A stretch of DNA of 64,000 nucleotides, taken from positions 248,001 through 312,000 of the forward strand of contig NZ_SMJU01000002.1 of assembly GCF_004348825.1 (NCBI RefSeq), in the 5' to 3' direction. The DNA comes from Arundinibacter roseus (GTDB lineage Bacteria > Bacteroidota > Bacteroidia > Cytophagales > Spirosomataceae). Below, one piece after another: positions 46,207-53,825 of this stretch (the first letter of the stretch is position 1; every line of letters begins with the position of its first letter). The position numbers and the translations under genes were made by a program. Below the pieces are notes generated by a model. The model was not told the origin of the DNA, searched no databases, and saw only the letters and a list, made by a program, of their open reading frames with translations.

Positions 46207-46253
46207 AAAAAAATAAAACGGCTTCTGACCGGGTGATTCCGGGTCAAAAGCCG
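46207..46253 (-). terminator. Terminator of the PspC-LiaI-LiaF operon
   Basis: An imperfect 12-bp stem (46219-46230 with 46242-46253, one mismatch) is followed on the minus strand by a T-rich run at 46218-46207. It is located 28 bp past the stop of the 46281 gene. Confidence 0.75.
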
Positions 46254-46280
46254 CTATATAAATGATTGAAATTAAATGTA

Positions 46281-47333
46281 TTAGTAGCGTCGAATCTTTA
46301 CTTCCGACAATCCTGCTTCGTAACGAATGATGATTTTGCGACTTGTCTGCTCAAATCCGGGCGAGCGGTAAAGCCCGTCCGAAATTTTTACCAGATCGTC
46401 TAGTTTTTTTACATTCAGGGCACCATCCAAACGTACTTCACAACCCACAGATTCGGGCACTTCGACCGTGACGGAAGCTACGCCTGACTCAATTTCGACG
46501 TCCATAGTTTCCAATTTGTCGCCAAGTTTAAGGTCAAGATCCGCCACACCGGTACTTACTTTGAGTTTTTTGACTTTAAAATTGCTCAAATCAAAATCAG
46601 CCGTTCCGGCGCCAACGCCCATGTCAATTGTCCAGATCGGGCTTTCGCTAAGGGAAAATTCAACGCTGTTTTCGATATTTTTCCCTTTGAGATTGACCTT
46701 GTTGTTTTCCATTTTGAAATCAATCTCCGCCGACCCAACGTTGCGGTTGTTGCGAATTGTGGAGGTAAAGCCACCGAGAGATGAGCGAGTATCGGCCTCA
46801 AAAAGCTTGTTGGTGTTTCCTTTGAGTTTGAATTCACCGGCTCCTCCCTCAAATTTCAGGGTAGCCTGTTGCAAACCCGATTCCAGATCGTACTCGTAGT
46901 GATCGTTGCGGCTACCGCGCCGGCTGCTTGAAGAATCTGCATCGTCGTCCTCATACTTTTGTCCGCGCGGGTCAGATTTTCGATCCCTTTCACGGTTACG
47001 GTCTTTATCCCGGTCGCTGTCCCAATCCCAGTCTTCGTCATCATCCCAGTCAAACCCCCAATTGTTTGAGTGGCGATCGAGTGCCCGTTCGGTCCGGTGG
47101 GTAATTCCGCCCAAAACGGCAAGTACGATGAGGATTCCGGCCACGCCGCCCCCAATGCCGCGCCGCTCGCCGCCGGAAGCCAGCAGGCTCAAACCCGCCA
47201 AAATGAGTAATGCGGGCCAGAAACGGGATACTTCCTGCCAGTCCAGGTAAAGGTAGCCCATGTTTCGCAGGAGCCAGACAACTCCCATCACGACGAGCAG
47301 CCCGCCCCAGAATATTCCATTTGATCGTTTCAT
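46281..47333 (-). CDS. LiaF-like membrane protein with acidic linker and toast-rack domain
   Basis: This 350-residue protein begins with two to three membrane helices of the LiaI/LiaF type (IFWGGLLVVMGVVWLLRNMG, WPALLILAGLSLLASGG, GILIVLAVLGG). A low-complexity acidic/basic linker follows (DWDDDEDWDWDSDRDKD and an Arg/Ser-rich stretch, residues about 92-145). The C-terminal 200 residues form the beta-helical DUF2154/toast-rack domain (AGEFKLKGNTNKLFEADTR, GAGTADFDLSNFKVKKLKVS). LiaF proteins take part in sensing envelope stress. It is the third gene in the PspC-LiaI-LiaF operon. Confidence 0.88.
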   Translation of the reverse strand: MKRSNGIFWGGLLVVMGVVWLLRNMGYLYLDWQEVSRFWPALLILAGLSLLASGGERRGIGGGVAGILIVLAVLGGITHRTERALDRHSNNWGFDWDDDEDWDWDSDRDKDRNRERDRKSDPRGQKYEDDDADSSSSRRGSRNDHYEYDLESGLQQATLKFEGGAGEFKLKGNTNKLFEADTRSSLGGFTSTIRNNRNVGSAEIDFKMENNKVNLKGKNIENSVEFSLSESPIWTIDMGVGAGTADFDLSNFKVKKLKVSTGVADLDLKLGDKLETMDVEIESGVASVTVEVPESVGCEVRLDGALNVKKLDDLVKISDGLYRSPGFEQTSRKIIIRYEAGLSEVKIRRY

Positions 47334-47345
47334 AATACGTTGAGT

Positions 47346-47531
47346 TTAGTAGTTGGAGTTGGTATTTTGACCCGAACTAAACTGATGCTTTATAAGAAGC
47401 ATACCACCTGACACGATAAGTACGATGGGCAAAAAGTAGCTTCCAAAATCAAAATCGGAGAGTTCTTCCACCAAAAATAAGGTACCAATGACAATGAGCA
47501 TAATGCCCCAGAAAACGTTTTTAAAATTCAT
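47346..47531 (-). CDS. Small LiaI-like membrane protein
   Basis: This 61-residue protein consists of two membrane helices (VFWGIMLIVIGTLFLVEELS and YFLPIVLIVSGGMLLIKHQF) and closely resembles the first part of the LiaF-like protein, 12 bp downstream. It is DUF5668/LiaI-LiaF-TM-like. The order and spacing suggest one operon with the PspC gene. Confidence 0.82.
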   Translation of the reverse strand: MNFKNVFWGIMLIVIGTLFLVEELSDFDFGSYFLPIVLIVSGGMLLIKHQFSSGQNTNSNY

Positions 47532-47596
47532 GGCTATGATCGGTTTTAGGTTGTAAGGTTTTTTTAAATCAGGTTTTGGGATCAGCCCACATGCGT

Positions 47597-48226
47597 TTAT
47601 TTAATCTGTGGTGAATCGCCGTCGGTTCCCGAAGGTAAATCTTTGTCCGGATCAATAGGCATTCCGGGCTCATTGCTGTCAAACGGACGGTAAGGTACGG
47701 GATCCGGGTCGACGGGCGGCATTGGATCAACGGGCGGCGTGGGAGGAGGTGATGTAAAATCCGTTCCGCTACTTTGGGTATACTGCTCTTTATCGCGCTG
47801 CCGCAGAAGCAGATACGCACCTGCTCCAATGAGCGCTACCGGCCATACATACTCCCGGAAACGATACCAATAGGGGAGTTCGTCCAGCAAAAGAAATGCA
47901 CCAACGGCCAATAGTGCGATACCGAGAATTTTTACGGTCCGGTCCGGATTGGTTTTCGCATCCGAAAAGTAAGAACGGGAGGGAGGTGTAGTCGATGGGT
48001 CTTCACCAGGCATATAGGTTGTGGATGGATGGCTTTCGGGCAAAACTGCCCAAAAAATGATATAGGCGACAGTTGTCCAGAAAAAACTGGGAGGAACCGG
48101 CAGAAGCAGCGCTACTACCCACAAAATGCGGATGATGGTTTTGTCAATGCCAAAGTAGTGGGCCATTCCCGAAGCTACGCCACCCAAAACAGCATCTTCG
48201 GGTATGCGGGTTAATTTCTTTTCCAT
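47597..48226 (-). CDS. PspC-domain envelope stress protein
   Basis: This 209-residue protein has a PspC domain at the N-terminus (TRIPEDAVLGGVASGMAHYF, GIDKTIIRILWVVALLLPVP, TVAYIIFWAVLPES). A second helix region of LiaI type is seen at about residues 98-140 (TVKILGIALLAVGAFLLLDE, YVWPVALIGAGAYLLLRQRD). The C-terminus is proline-rich and disordered (TSPPPTPPVDPMPPVDPDPV). It opens the operon and may act as the regulator or scaffold for the two downstream LiaI/LiaF proteins. Confidence 0.9.
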   Translation of the reverse strand: MEKKLTRIPEDAVLGGVASGMAHYFGIDKTIIRILWVVALLLPVPPSFFWTTVAYIIFWAVLPESHPSTTYMPGEDPSTTPPSRSYFSDAKTNPDRTVKILGIALLAVGAFLLLDELPYWYRFREYVWPVALIGAGAYLLLRQRDKEQYTQSSGTDFTSPPPTPPVDPMPPVDPDPVPYRPFDSNEPGMPIDPDKDLPSGTDGDSPQIK

Positions 48227-48451
48227 GGTTTATAAATGTTCAGGTGATTGTTTTTTTGAAGGACGATGGCCGTTTTGACCTGCGCCTTTTCTTCAAAGTA
48301 ATAAAGTTTTTCCTTTATTTGCAATCAAAGGTAGTAGGTAATGCAAGATACCTTCATCAGAAAACTTATAAATGGTTTTTGAAACGGTTGAATGGCGATT
48401 TTTATGGGTGAACTTTGCGACAATCTATCCGAAAATCAGGAAGTTTAGCGG

Positions 48452-49078
48452 CTAGTCATCCGTTTCGAGCGCTTCCAGAATATCCATCAACGCGCCAAAA
48501 TCTTTGTAGCCGGGCCGGAGTTCGGCGCTTCCGCGCAGGGCAATGCCGGCCACCTTGGTTTGGGACAAGGCTTCTGTGACCTTATCTGCATCATCAAGCC
48601 CAAAGCCCAGGAGAATAGGATAATCGCGCACGAGTGCACCAATCATCAGTTTCCAATGCTCGGTCAGGGGCTCATTTTTCTCGGTTTCCAGCAAAAAATA
48701 CGTTACATCCGACGCATAGCGCCCCATGAGGGCTTCCAGTTCTCCGGCTTCATAATGATCCACATCCACGCGCAGCAGCAGCGGCTTATTTAGCTCAGTT
48801 GACAAAAATGGCAACAGGTTAGGATCCTCAACCTGCACCGCTTCGCAGGGGTATAGCGAAAGTTGCTGCACTAACCGATTTGGGTCGGTTTCTCGGGTTT
48901 CGATAACAAGCTGCACGCCAGCAATCCATGCCCGCATTTCTTCGTACTTTTTTGGGGAAATATAAAACGTTGAGGATTCATCCATGGAAAAACCCAACAT
49001 ATCTACGCCCATCCCGGCACAATAGCGGGCGTCCGAAAGGTTAGTCACATTGCTGATTTTTACAAAGGTCGATAGCAT
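48452..49078 (-). CDS. TrpF-like (phosphoribosylanthranilate isomerase) protein lacking catalytic residues
   Basis: This 208-residue protein has the TrpF barrel layout: FVKISNVTNLSDARYCAGMG, then VDMLGFSMDESSTFYISP, and it ends with ILLGFGLDDADKVTEALSQT and VAGIALRGSAELRPGYKD. The catalytic Cys of TrpF (KICG motif) is Ser here (KISN). The catalytic Asp near mid-barrel is Glu in YFLLETEKNE, and the GGtG phosphate-binding motif is not seen. It is therefore unlikely to be the working TrpF, unless the family uses other residues. The frame is open to 49144, but Met at 49078 fits the fold start. It is not in a trp operon. Confidence 0.82.
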   Translation of the reverse strand: MLSTFVKISNVTNLSDARYCAGMGVDMLGFSMDESSTFYISPKKYEEMRAWIAGVQLVIETRETDPNRLVQQLSLYPCEAVQVEDPNLLPFLSTELNKPLLLRVDVDHYEAGELEALMGRYASDVTYFLLETEKNEPLTEHWKLMIGALVRDYPILLGFGLDDADKVTEALSQTKVAGIALRGSAELRPGYKDFGALMDILEALETDD

Positions 49079-49304
49079 ACTAGATACGGGAAAATGAAAA
49101 TTAAAGCCGTTAGTTTCAGGGTCAGGCAAGTTCCGAATATCCATGATTTGACAGGATCGTGAATTGCTTCAATATGCCAAAACTAGTACAATCTTCTGTT
49201 CTGTTCTAAAAAGGAACTAAATTTGCTGTCCGGAACGTTTCGTTCCGATACCATTCAATCAACCTAACCAATCGGAAGGCTTTGACCCTTCGCAGATTAC
49301 CTAT

Positions 49305-50408
49305 ATGAGTAAACACGGACGAATTCTGGTCGCTATGAGCGGCGGTATTGATAGCTCGCTTGCGGCTGTGATGCTTCACGAAGAAGGTTACGAGGTCATC
49401 GGAATGACCATGAAAACCTGGGACTATGCCGGCAGCGGCGGCACCAAAAAAGAAACGGGCTGCTGCTCGCTCGATTCCATTAACGACGCCCGAAGCATTG
49501 CGGTGCAGCTCGGGTTTCCCCACTACATTCTGGACATACGCACCGAATTTGGTGACTATGTCATCGATCACTTTACAGGCGAATACCTGGAAGGTCGAAC
49601 GCCCAATCCTTGTGTTTTGTGTAATACGCACATCAAATGGGATGCCCTGCTGCGTCGCGCCGACCGTCTTGACTGTCAGTATATTGCCACCGGGCACTAC
49701 GCCAACATTCGCCATGAAAACGAACGCTATGTGATTTCCAAAGGCAAAGATGCCTGGAAAGATCAGAGCTATGTGTTGTGGGGCGTTTCGCAGGAAAGTC
49801 TGAGCCGTACCAAACTTCCGTTGGGACATTTGCACAAATCCGACATTCGGGAAATGGCCAAAGAACGGGGTTTTATTGATTTGGTCAATAAATCGGAGAG
49901 CTACGAAATCTGCTTCGTGCCCGACAACGACTACCGCGGTTTTCTCAAAAGACGACTGCCCGGTTTGGAACGGGAAGTCGCCGGGGGGAATTTTGTGCTC
50001 GAAGACGGCACCGTTCTTGGCAAACACGAAGGCTATCCGTTTTATACCGTAGGCCAACGCAAAGGCCTCGGAATTGCACTCGGAAAACCCGCCTTCGTTA
50101 CCGAAATCAGAAAAGAAACGAACGAGGTTGTTTTGGGAGATTTGCCCGATTTACTTCGGAATGGCATGTATGTCAGCAAATTAAATATGCAAAAATACGC
50201 TGCGCTGGATCAGCCCCTCGAAACTGTGACCAAAGTACGCTACAAGCATGAAGGAACGTCGGCCATTATAACGCAGGAAGAGCCGGACCGCATGCGGGTT
50301 GATTTTCACGACGGCGTCAATGGCATTGCGCCCGGTCAGGCAGCCGTTTTTTATGAAGGCGACGATGTAGTAGGCGGCGGCTGGATCATGAAAAGTTTTC
50401 GGCAGTAA
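49305..50408 (+). CDS. mnmA: tRNA-specific 2-thiouridylase MnmA
   Basis: MnmA puts sulfur on U34 of tRNA-Lys, -Glu and -Gln. The 367-residue protein has the PP-loop (LVAMSGGIDSSLAAVML), the catalytic cysteines Cys106 (NPCVLCNTHIKW) and Cys203 (YEICFVPDN), and the C-terminal beta-barrel domain. Length is normal. The start at 49305 is preceded by no strong Shine-Dalgarno sequence, as usual in Bacteroidota. A long open frame on the opposite strand (49206-50057) is an artefact of this gene. Confidence 0.96.
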   Translation: MSKHGRILVAMSGGIDSSLAAVMLHEEGYEVIGMTMKTWDYAGSGGTKKETGCCSLDSINDARSIAVQLGFPHYILDIRTEFGDYVIDHFTGEYLEGRTPNPCVLCNTHIKWDALLRRADRLDCQYIATGHYANIRHENERYVISKGKDAWKDQSYVLWGVSQESLSRTKLPLGHLHKSDIREMAKERGFIDLVNKSESYEICFVPDNDYRGFLKRRLPGLEREVAGGNFVLEDGTVLGKHEGYPFYTVGQRKGLGIALGKPAFVTEIRKETNEVVLGDLPDLLRNGMYVSKLNMQKYAALDQPLETVTKVRYKHEGTSAIITQEEPDRMRVDFHDGVNGIAPGQAAVFYEGDDVVGGGWIMKSFRQ

Positions 50409-50594
50409 ATAGCTGCTAGCTTTTAGGTTATTAGCAATTAGTCTTGTTGTCATTTGTGATTGCCTAAAATAAGTTGACCACAAATCAACTTATGACAAGG
50501 GGGGAATCTATTTAATAAACTGAATATCAATTAGATGAAAAAGCTAACAGCCGGGCGGCGTTCCGCTAATCGCTAAATGCTCATAGCTACTAAT

Positions 50595-50870
50595 ATGAAA
50601 CCAACGGTTCAAATCGAATATTGTCCGCAGTGCGGGTGGTTGTTGCGGGCGGCCTGGATGGCGCAGGAATTGCTCACCACGTTTAGGGATGAGCTTTACG
50701 GCGTAACGTTGCACCCTTCCGAAACCACCGGACGATTTACCGTAAGTGTAGGTGACGCTATTTTATGGGATCGAAAACAGGAAGGCCGATTTCCCGAACC
50801 CAAAGAACTCAAACAGCGGCTGCGGGATCAGATAGCGCCGGACAAAAAGCTGGGCCACAGCGATCGGTAA
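50595..50870 (+). CDS. SelT/SelW/SelH-like CxxC (Rdx) protein
   Basis: This 91-residue protein resembles the SelW/Rdx family of thioredoxin-like proteins, in which the active CxxU has been replaced by CxxC (EYCPQCGW, Cys10 and Cys13). The second part (FTVSVGDAILWDRKQEGRFP) is typical of the family. It may be a redox protein using glutathione-like partners. ATG 50595 was preferred to 50577. The terminator after the gene is strong. Confidence 0.86.
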   Translation: MKPTVQIEYCPQCGWLLRAAWMAQELLTTFRDELYGVTLHPSETTGRFTVSVGDAILWDRKQEGRFPEPKELKQRLRDQIAPDKKLGHSDR

Positions 50871-50873
50871 CAG

Positions 50874-50907
50874 GTCGGGGAGGATTTTCTTCCCCGACTT
50901 TTTTTTG
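50874..50907 (+). terminator. Rho-independent terminator after the SelW-like gene
   Basis: An 8-bp GC-rich stem (arms 50874-50881 and 50891-50898) is followed by at least eight T. It starts 4 bp after the stop codon. The remaining gap to 51191 contains no gene I can support. Confidence 0.88.
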
Positions 50908-51121
50908 TCGGCCACTTCCTTACCGTCGCAGGACTTCTGTATATGTTTTTTTGTAGACATCCATGGGGATTCTTCGCCACTTTTCTTCACAGTATAAAAT
51001 TTATTTAGTAGCCTAAGGCTATTTATAAAGCATTGAAATTCAGATGGTTAAATTTTATTTTAAAATATAACTTTAACTAACTTATCCCCAGTAAATGAAA
51101 AGCCGGACTGGTTCGATTTTT

Positions 51122-51129
51122 TAGCTTTG
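51122..51129 (+). promoter_or_regulatory. Candidate -7 promoter element
   Basis: TAGCTTTG fits TAnnTTTG and stands 62 bp before the DUF892 gene start. A TTG at the -33 distance is not seen, so the call is weak; a stress sigma factor could be used instead. Confidence 0.35.
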
Positions 51130-51191
51130 ATACCTGAACAGATACTAAAAAAGTATCTGATGAACTTTCATCAACTAAAACATTAAGAACC

Positions 51192-51686
51192 ATGTCGGAT
51201 AAAATGAAAAATCTGGATGATTTGCTGGAACATCAGCTAAAAGATTTGTATAGTGCAGAATCACAGATTATTAAGGCTTTGCCGAAAATGGCAAAGAAAG
51301 CTTCTGACGAGCAACTCAAACAAGCGTTGACCGATCATTTAGCAGAAACCGAAGAGCAGAAAAAACGTTTGGAAGAAGCCTGCAAGATTTTGGGCTTTAA
51401 ACCCAGCGGAGAAACCTGCAAGGCGATCGAAGGAATTCTCAAAGAAGCCTCCGATTTTCTGTCCGAATCAGCCGAACCTGCTGTAATGGATGCCGGAATT
51501 ATTGCCGAAGCACAGCGTGTGGAGCATTACGAAATCTCAGGCTACGGAACTGCCGCCCGCTACGCCAAGCAGCTAGGACATAAAGAAGTAGCTAAACTGT
51601 TGGATCAGACACTCGCCGAAGAGCAAAATGCTGATACTAAACTGAACAATTTAGCAATTGAACGCATAAATGTTGAGGCAGAATAA
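51192..51686 (+). CDS. Ferritin-like DUF892 (YciE/YciF) protein
   Basis: This 164-residue helical protein has the DUF892 motif set: NLDDLLEHQLKDLYSAESQI at the N-terminus, then MAKKASDEQLKQALTDHLAE, then DAGIIAEAQRVEHYEISGYG, and the C-terminal LLDQTLAEEQNADTKLNNLA. The carboxylate and His positions fit a di-iron four-helix bundle. Such proteins are induced under osmotic and general stress in enterobacteria. It is monocistronic with its own terminator. Confidence 0.93.
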   Translation: MSDKMKNLDDLLEHQLKDLYSAESQIIKALPKMAKKASDEQLKQALTDHLAETEEQKKRLEEACKILGFKPSGETCKAIEGILKEASDFLSESAEPAVMDAGIIAEAQRVEHYEISGYGTAARYAKQLGHKEVAKLLDQTLAEEQNADTKLNNLAIERINVEAE

Positions 51687-51721
51687 ATGCCTTCCCAATA
51701 CCTCTAAGGTAGGAATTCAGG

Positions 51722-51757
51722 AGCGTCGAAGAAATTTTTCTTCGACGCTATTTTTTT
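51722..51757 (+). terminator. Rho-independent terminator after the DUF892 gene
   Basis: A perfect 12-bp stem (arms 51722-51733 and 51738-51749) with a 4-nt loop is followed by a T tract. It also lies at the 3' end of the convergent DinB gene. Confidence 0.88.
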
Positions 51758-51761
51758 GCTT

Positions 51762-52286
51762 TTACGCATCAAGCAAAGGAAAGTATCGTTCCTGCAAAAT
51801 CCGACGATGATGTAACGCATGTCCGGCGATGGTAAAACCCAACGCTGCTACCGAAATAGCCTGCCCCGAAGCCGTCCCCTGACGAAGTAATACGTCAGCA
51901 TCAAAGCACTTGAATTGCAGCAATGTACACATGCGGAGCGCTTCAAATTCTTCCATTAAATCTGTCAGGCTGCGTTGTTGGGCGCGGGCTTCCTGTGCGA
52001 AATCGTTTTCTTCAAAACCGGGCAGAGGCGTTTGATCGTTTCTTGCAATCCGCAACGCCCGGTAACTCATGATTCGCTCGGTATCGATGCAATGTTGCAG
52101 AATATCCCGAACGGTCCATTTTCCTTCTTCATATACCTGATCGCCAAGTTGTTGCAAGCGTTGCTGATCTGCAAAAAGTTGGGCAGGACGAAACTTTTCG
52201 AGCGCCTCCAACAGCGGAATATCCTCGACCTGATGTATATAGCGATCAAAAAAAACGGGCATGAAAGGCAAGGTAGATTTTTCCAT
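51762..52286 (-). CDS. DinB-family protein
   Basis: This 174-residue four-helix protein has the DinB/YfiT metal-site pattern: KWTVRDILQHCIDTERIMSY (first His), and IAGHALHHRRILQERYFPLL (last two His). The family includes damage-inducible proteins and thiol-dependent transferases; no substrate can be stated. It lies 26 bp downstream of the DbpA-like helicase gene on the same strand. Confidence 0.9.
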   Translation of the reverse strand: MEKSTLPFMPVFFDRYIHQVEDIPLLEALEKFRPAQLFADQQRLQQLGDQVYEEGKWTVRDILQHCIDTERIMSYRALRIARNDQTPLPGFEENDFAQEARAQQRSLTDLMEEFEALRMCTLLQFKCFDADVLLRQGTASGQAISVAALGFTIAGHALHHRRILQERYFPLLDA

Positions 52287-52312
52287 AATTTGCTGAATTT
52301 TAGTAGTAGAAA

Positions 52313-53614
52313 TTAGCGGGCAATGGCGGTTTTAATTCGTTGACCTTTTAATTTTTCCTGCGAAATCCGGGCTACGACACGTTCAATTTTGGAGCGTTTG
52401 ACCGCCGCAAATGAGCCAACATCCTTTATTTCTATCAGCCCTACTTCGTCTTTGGTAAGTTCTCCTTTTTTCATCAAAAGTCCGGCGATATCTCCTTTAC
52501 TGATTTTATCTTTTTTTCCAGCCGAAAAGTAGAGCGTTTCCCACTCAGGTTCGGCGGGTAGCCGGTCGTATTCGGGTAGGGTCAATTCTTCCGGTTCAAT
52601 CGATACATACGACGGTTTTTCGTCTTCTGCCAAAAGTAGATAGGCATGTCCCGAAGCGTGCATACGGGCGGTTCGTCCGTTTCGATGTACAAAAGCCTCT
52701 TCGGTCAAAGGCATTTGGTAATGTATAATTGACTGTATTTCAGGAATATCCAGCCCGCGCGAAGCCAGATCTGTGACGATCAAAATTCGGGAACTGCCAT
52801 TTCTGAATTTCATTAGGGCCCGCTCACGGTCGGGTTGTTCGAGCCCGCCGTGAAAAATGGTGTGCACAAGCCCGCGCGTGGTCAGTACCTCACTGATGCG
52901 TTCGACGGCGTCGCGGTGATTGCAAAAAACCAACGTAGACGTAGAGCCTACTGCACATAGCAACGAGAAAAGCGTACTGAGTTTTTCGGGGCCCGTGGTC
53001 AGTACCGTTTGCAGGTGCAGGTCGGGAGCAGCGGTACGGTCTTCCAGAAAATTAACTTCGGTCAACGATTCTGTTTGGGCAAAATCGGGCAGCGGCGAAA
53101 TCGTCGTAGCTGAGGTATATATTCTTCGTTTAAGGGTGGTCAGTGATCTGATAATAAAGGTCATATCGGCCTGAAAGCCCATTTCCAGCGCTTTATCAAA
53201 TTCATCAAGTACCAAAGTCTGAATCGTTTCGGGCGCCACATTTCGCTTTCGAATATGATGCGCAATGCGGCCCGGCGTACCAATCCAAACCGTGGGTGGC
53301 TCAATCAGGCTATTTTCTTCGGTCTTGACGGCATGCCCACCGTAGCTGCAACTAACCTTTCGGCCTGTTCCCATAGACTTAAAAACACTTTCGATCTGCA
53401 AAGCCAACTCGCGCGAAGGCGCTACCACAAGCACCTGAATACCTACCGGTTGGGCAGGAAGTTGTTGCAGCGCAGCAAGCAAAAAAGCCAGCGTTTTGCC
53501 CGATCCGGTGGGAGAAAGCAGCAGCAAATCCTGGCTTGGGCTAGTGTGTAGCACGGCCTCCTGCATGGCGTTCAGGGCGGTGAGCTGTAAGGTTTTTAGA
53601 ATAGATTCTACCAT
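52313..53614 (-). CDS. DbpA-like DEAD-box RNA helicase
   Basis: This 433-residue helicase has Walker A (SPTGSGKTLAFLLAAL), motif Ia (APSRELALQ), motif II as DEFD (VLDEFDKALEMGF), SAT as TSATTIS, and motif VI as HRNGRTARM (HRNGRTAR in place of HRIGRTGR). The C-terminal 75 residues (SKGDIAGLLMKKGELTKDEV, then GLIEIKDVGSFAAVKRSKIE) match the DbpA RNA-binding domain, which in E. coli targets 23S rRNA hairpin 92. The variant motif VI is typical for this subgroup in Bacteroidota. A role in 50S assembly is likely. Confidence 0.92.
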   Translation of the reverse strand: MVESILKTLQLTALNAMQEAVLHTSPSQDLLLLSPTGSGKTLAFLLAALQQLPAQPVGIQVLVVAPSRELALQIESVFKSMGTGRKVSCSYGGHAVKTEENSLIEPPTVWIGTPGRIAHHIRKRNVAPETIQTLVLDEFDKALEMGFQADMTFIIRSLTTLKRRIYTSATTISPLPDFAQTESLTEVNFLEDRTAAPDLHLQTVLTTGPEKLSTLFSLLCAVGSTSTLVFCNHRDAVERISEVLTTRGLVHTIFHGGLEQPDRERALMKFRNGSSRILIVTDLASRGLDIPEIQSIIHYQMPLTEEAFVHRNGRTARMHASGHAYLLLAEDEKPSYVSIEPEELTLPEYDRLPAEPEWETLYFSAGKKDKISKGDIAGLLMKKGELTKDEVGLIEIKDVGSFAAVKRSKIERVVARISQEKLKGQRIKTAIAR

Positions 53615-53825
53615 TGGTTTCGAGTCTCGTTTGAACAGGCAAAGGTACTTTAAATAATGCGAGCTACGGGTATTCAGTAAATATTAGCTTTGAAGGCAAG
53701 TGCGGTAAAAGAAGTCCGTTTAAAAGGCCTGCAAAAGATTATTTCATTCAGAAAGTACGAGTCGTTGGGTAAAGCAAACGGGGCGAATTATCTTGCACAA
53801 AAGACTAAAAACAACCGTAAACTCT

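Noticed and set aside
49206-50057. 283-residue open frame on the minus strand opposite mnmA
   Set aside because: It lies inside mnmA, whose motifs are certain. The translation has no family features and reflects codon bias of the real gene.
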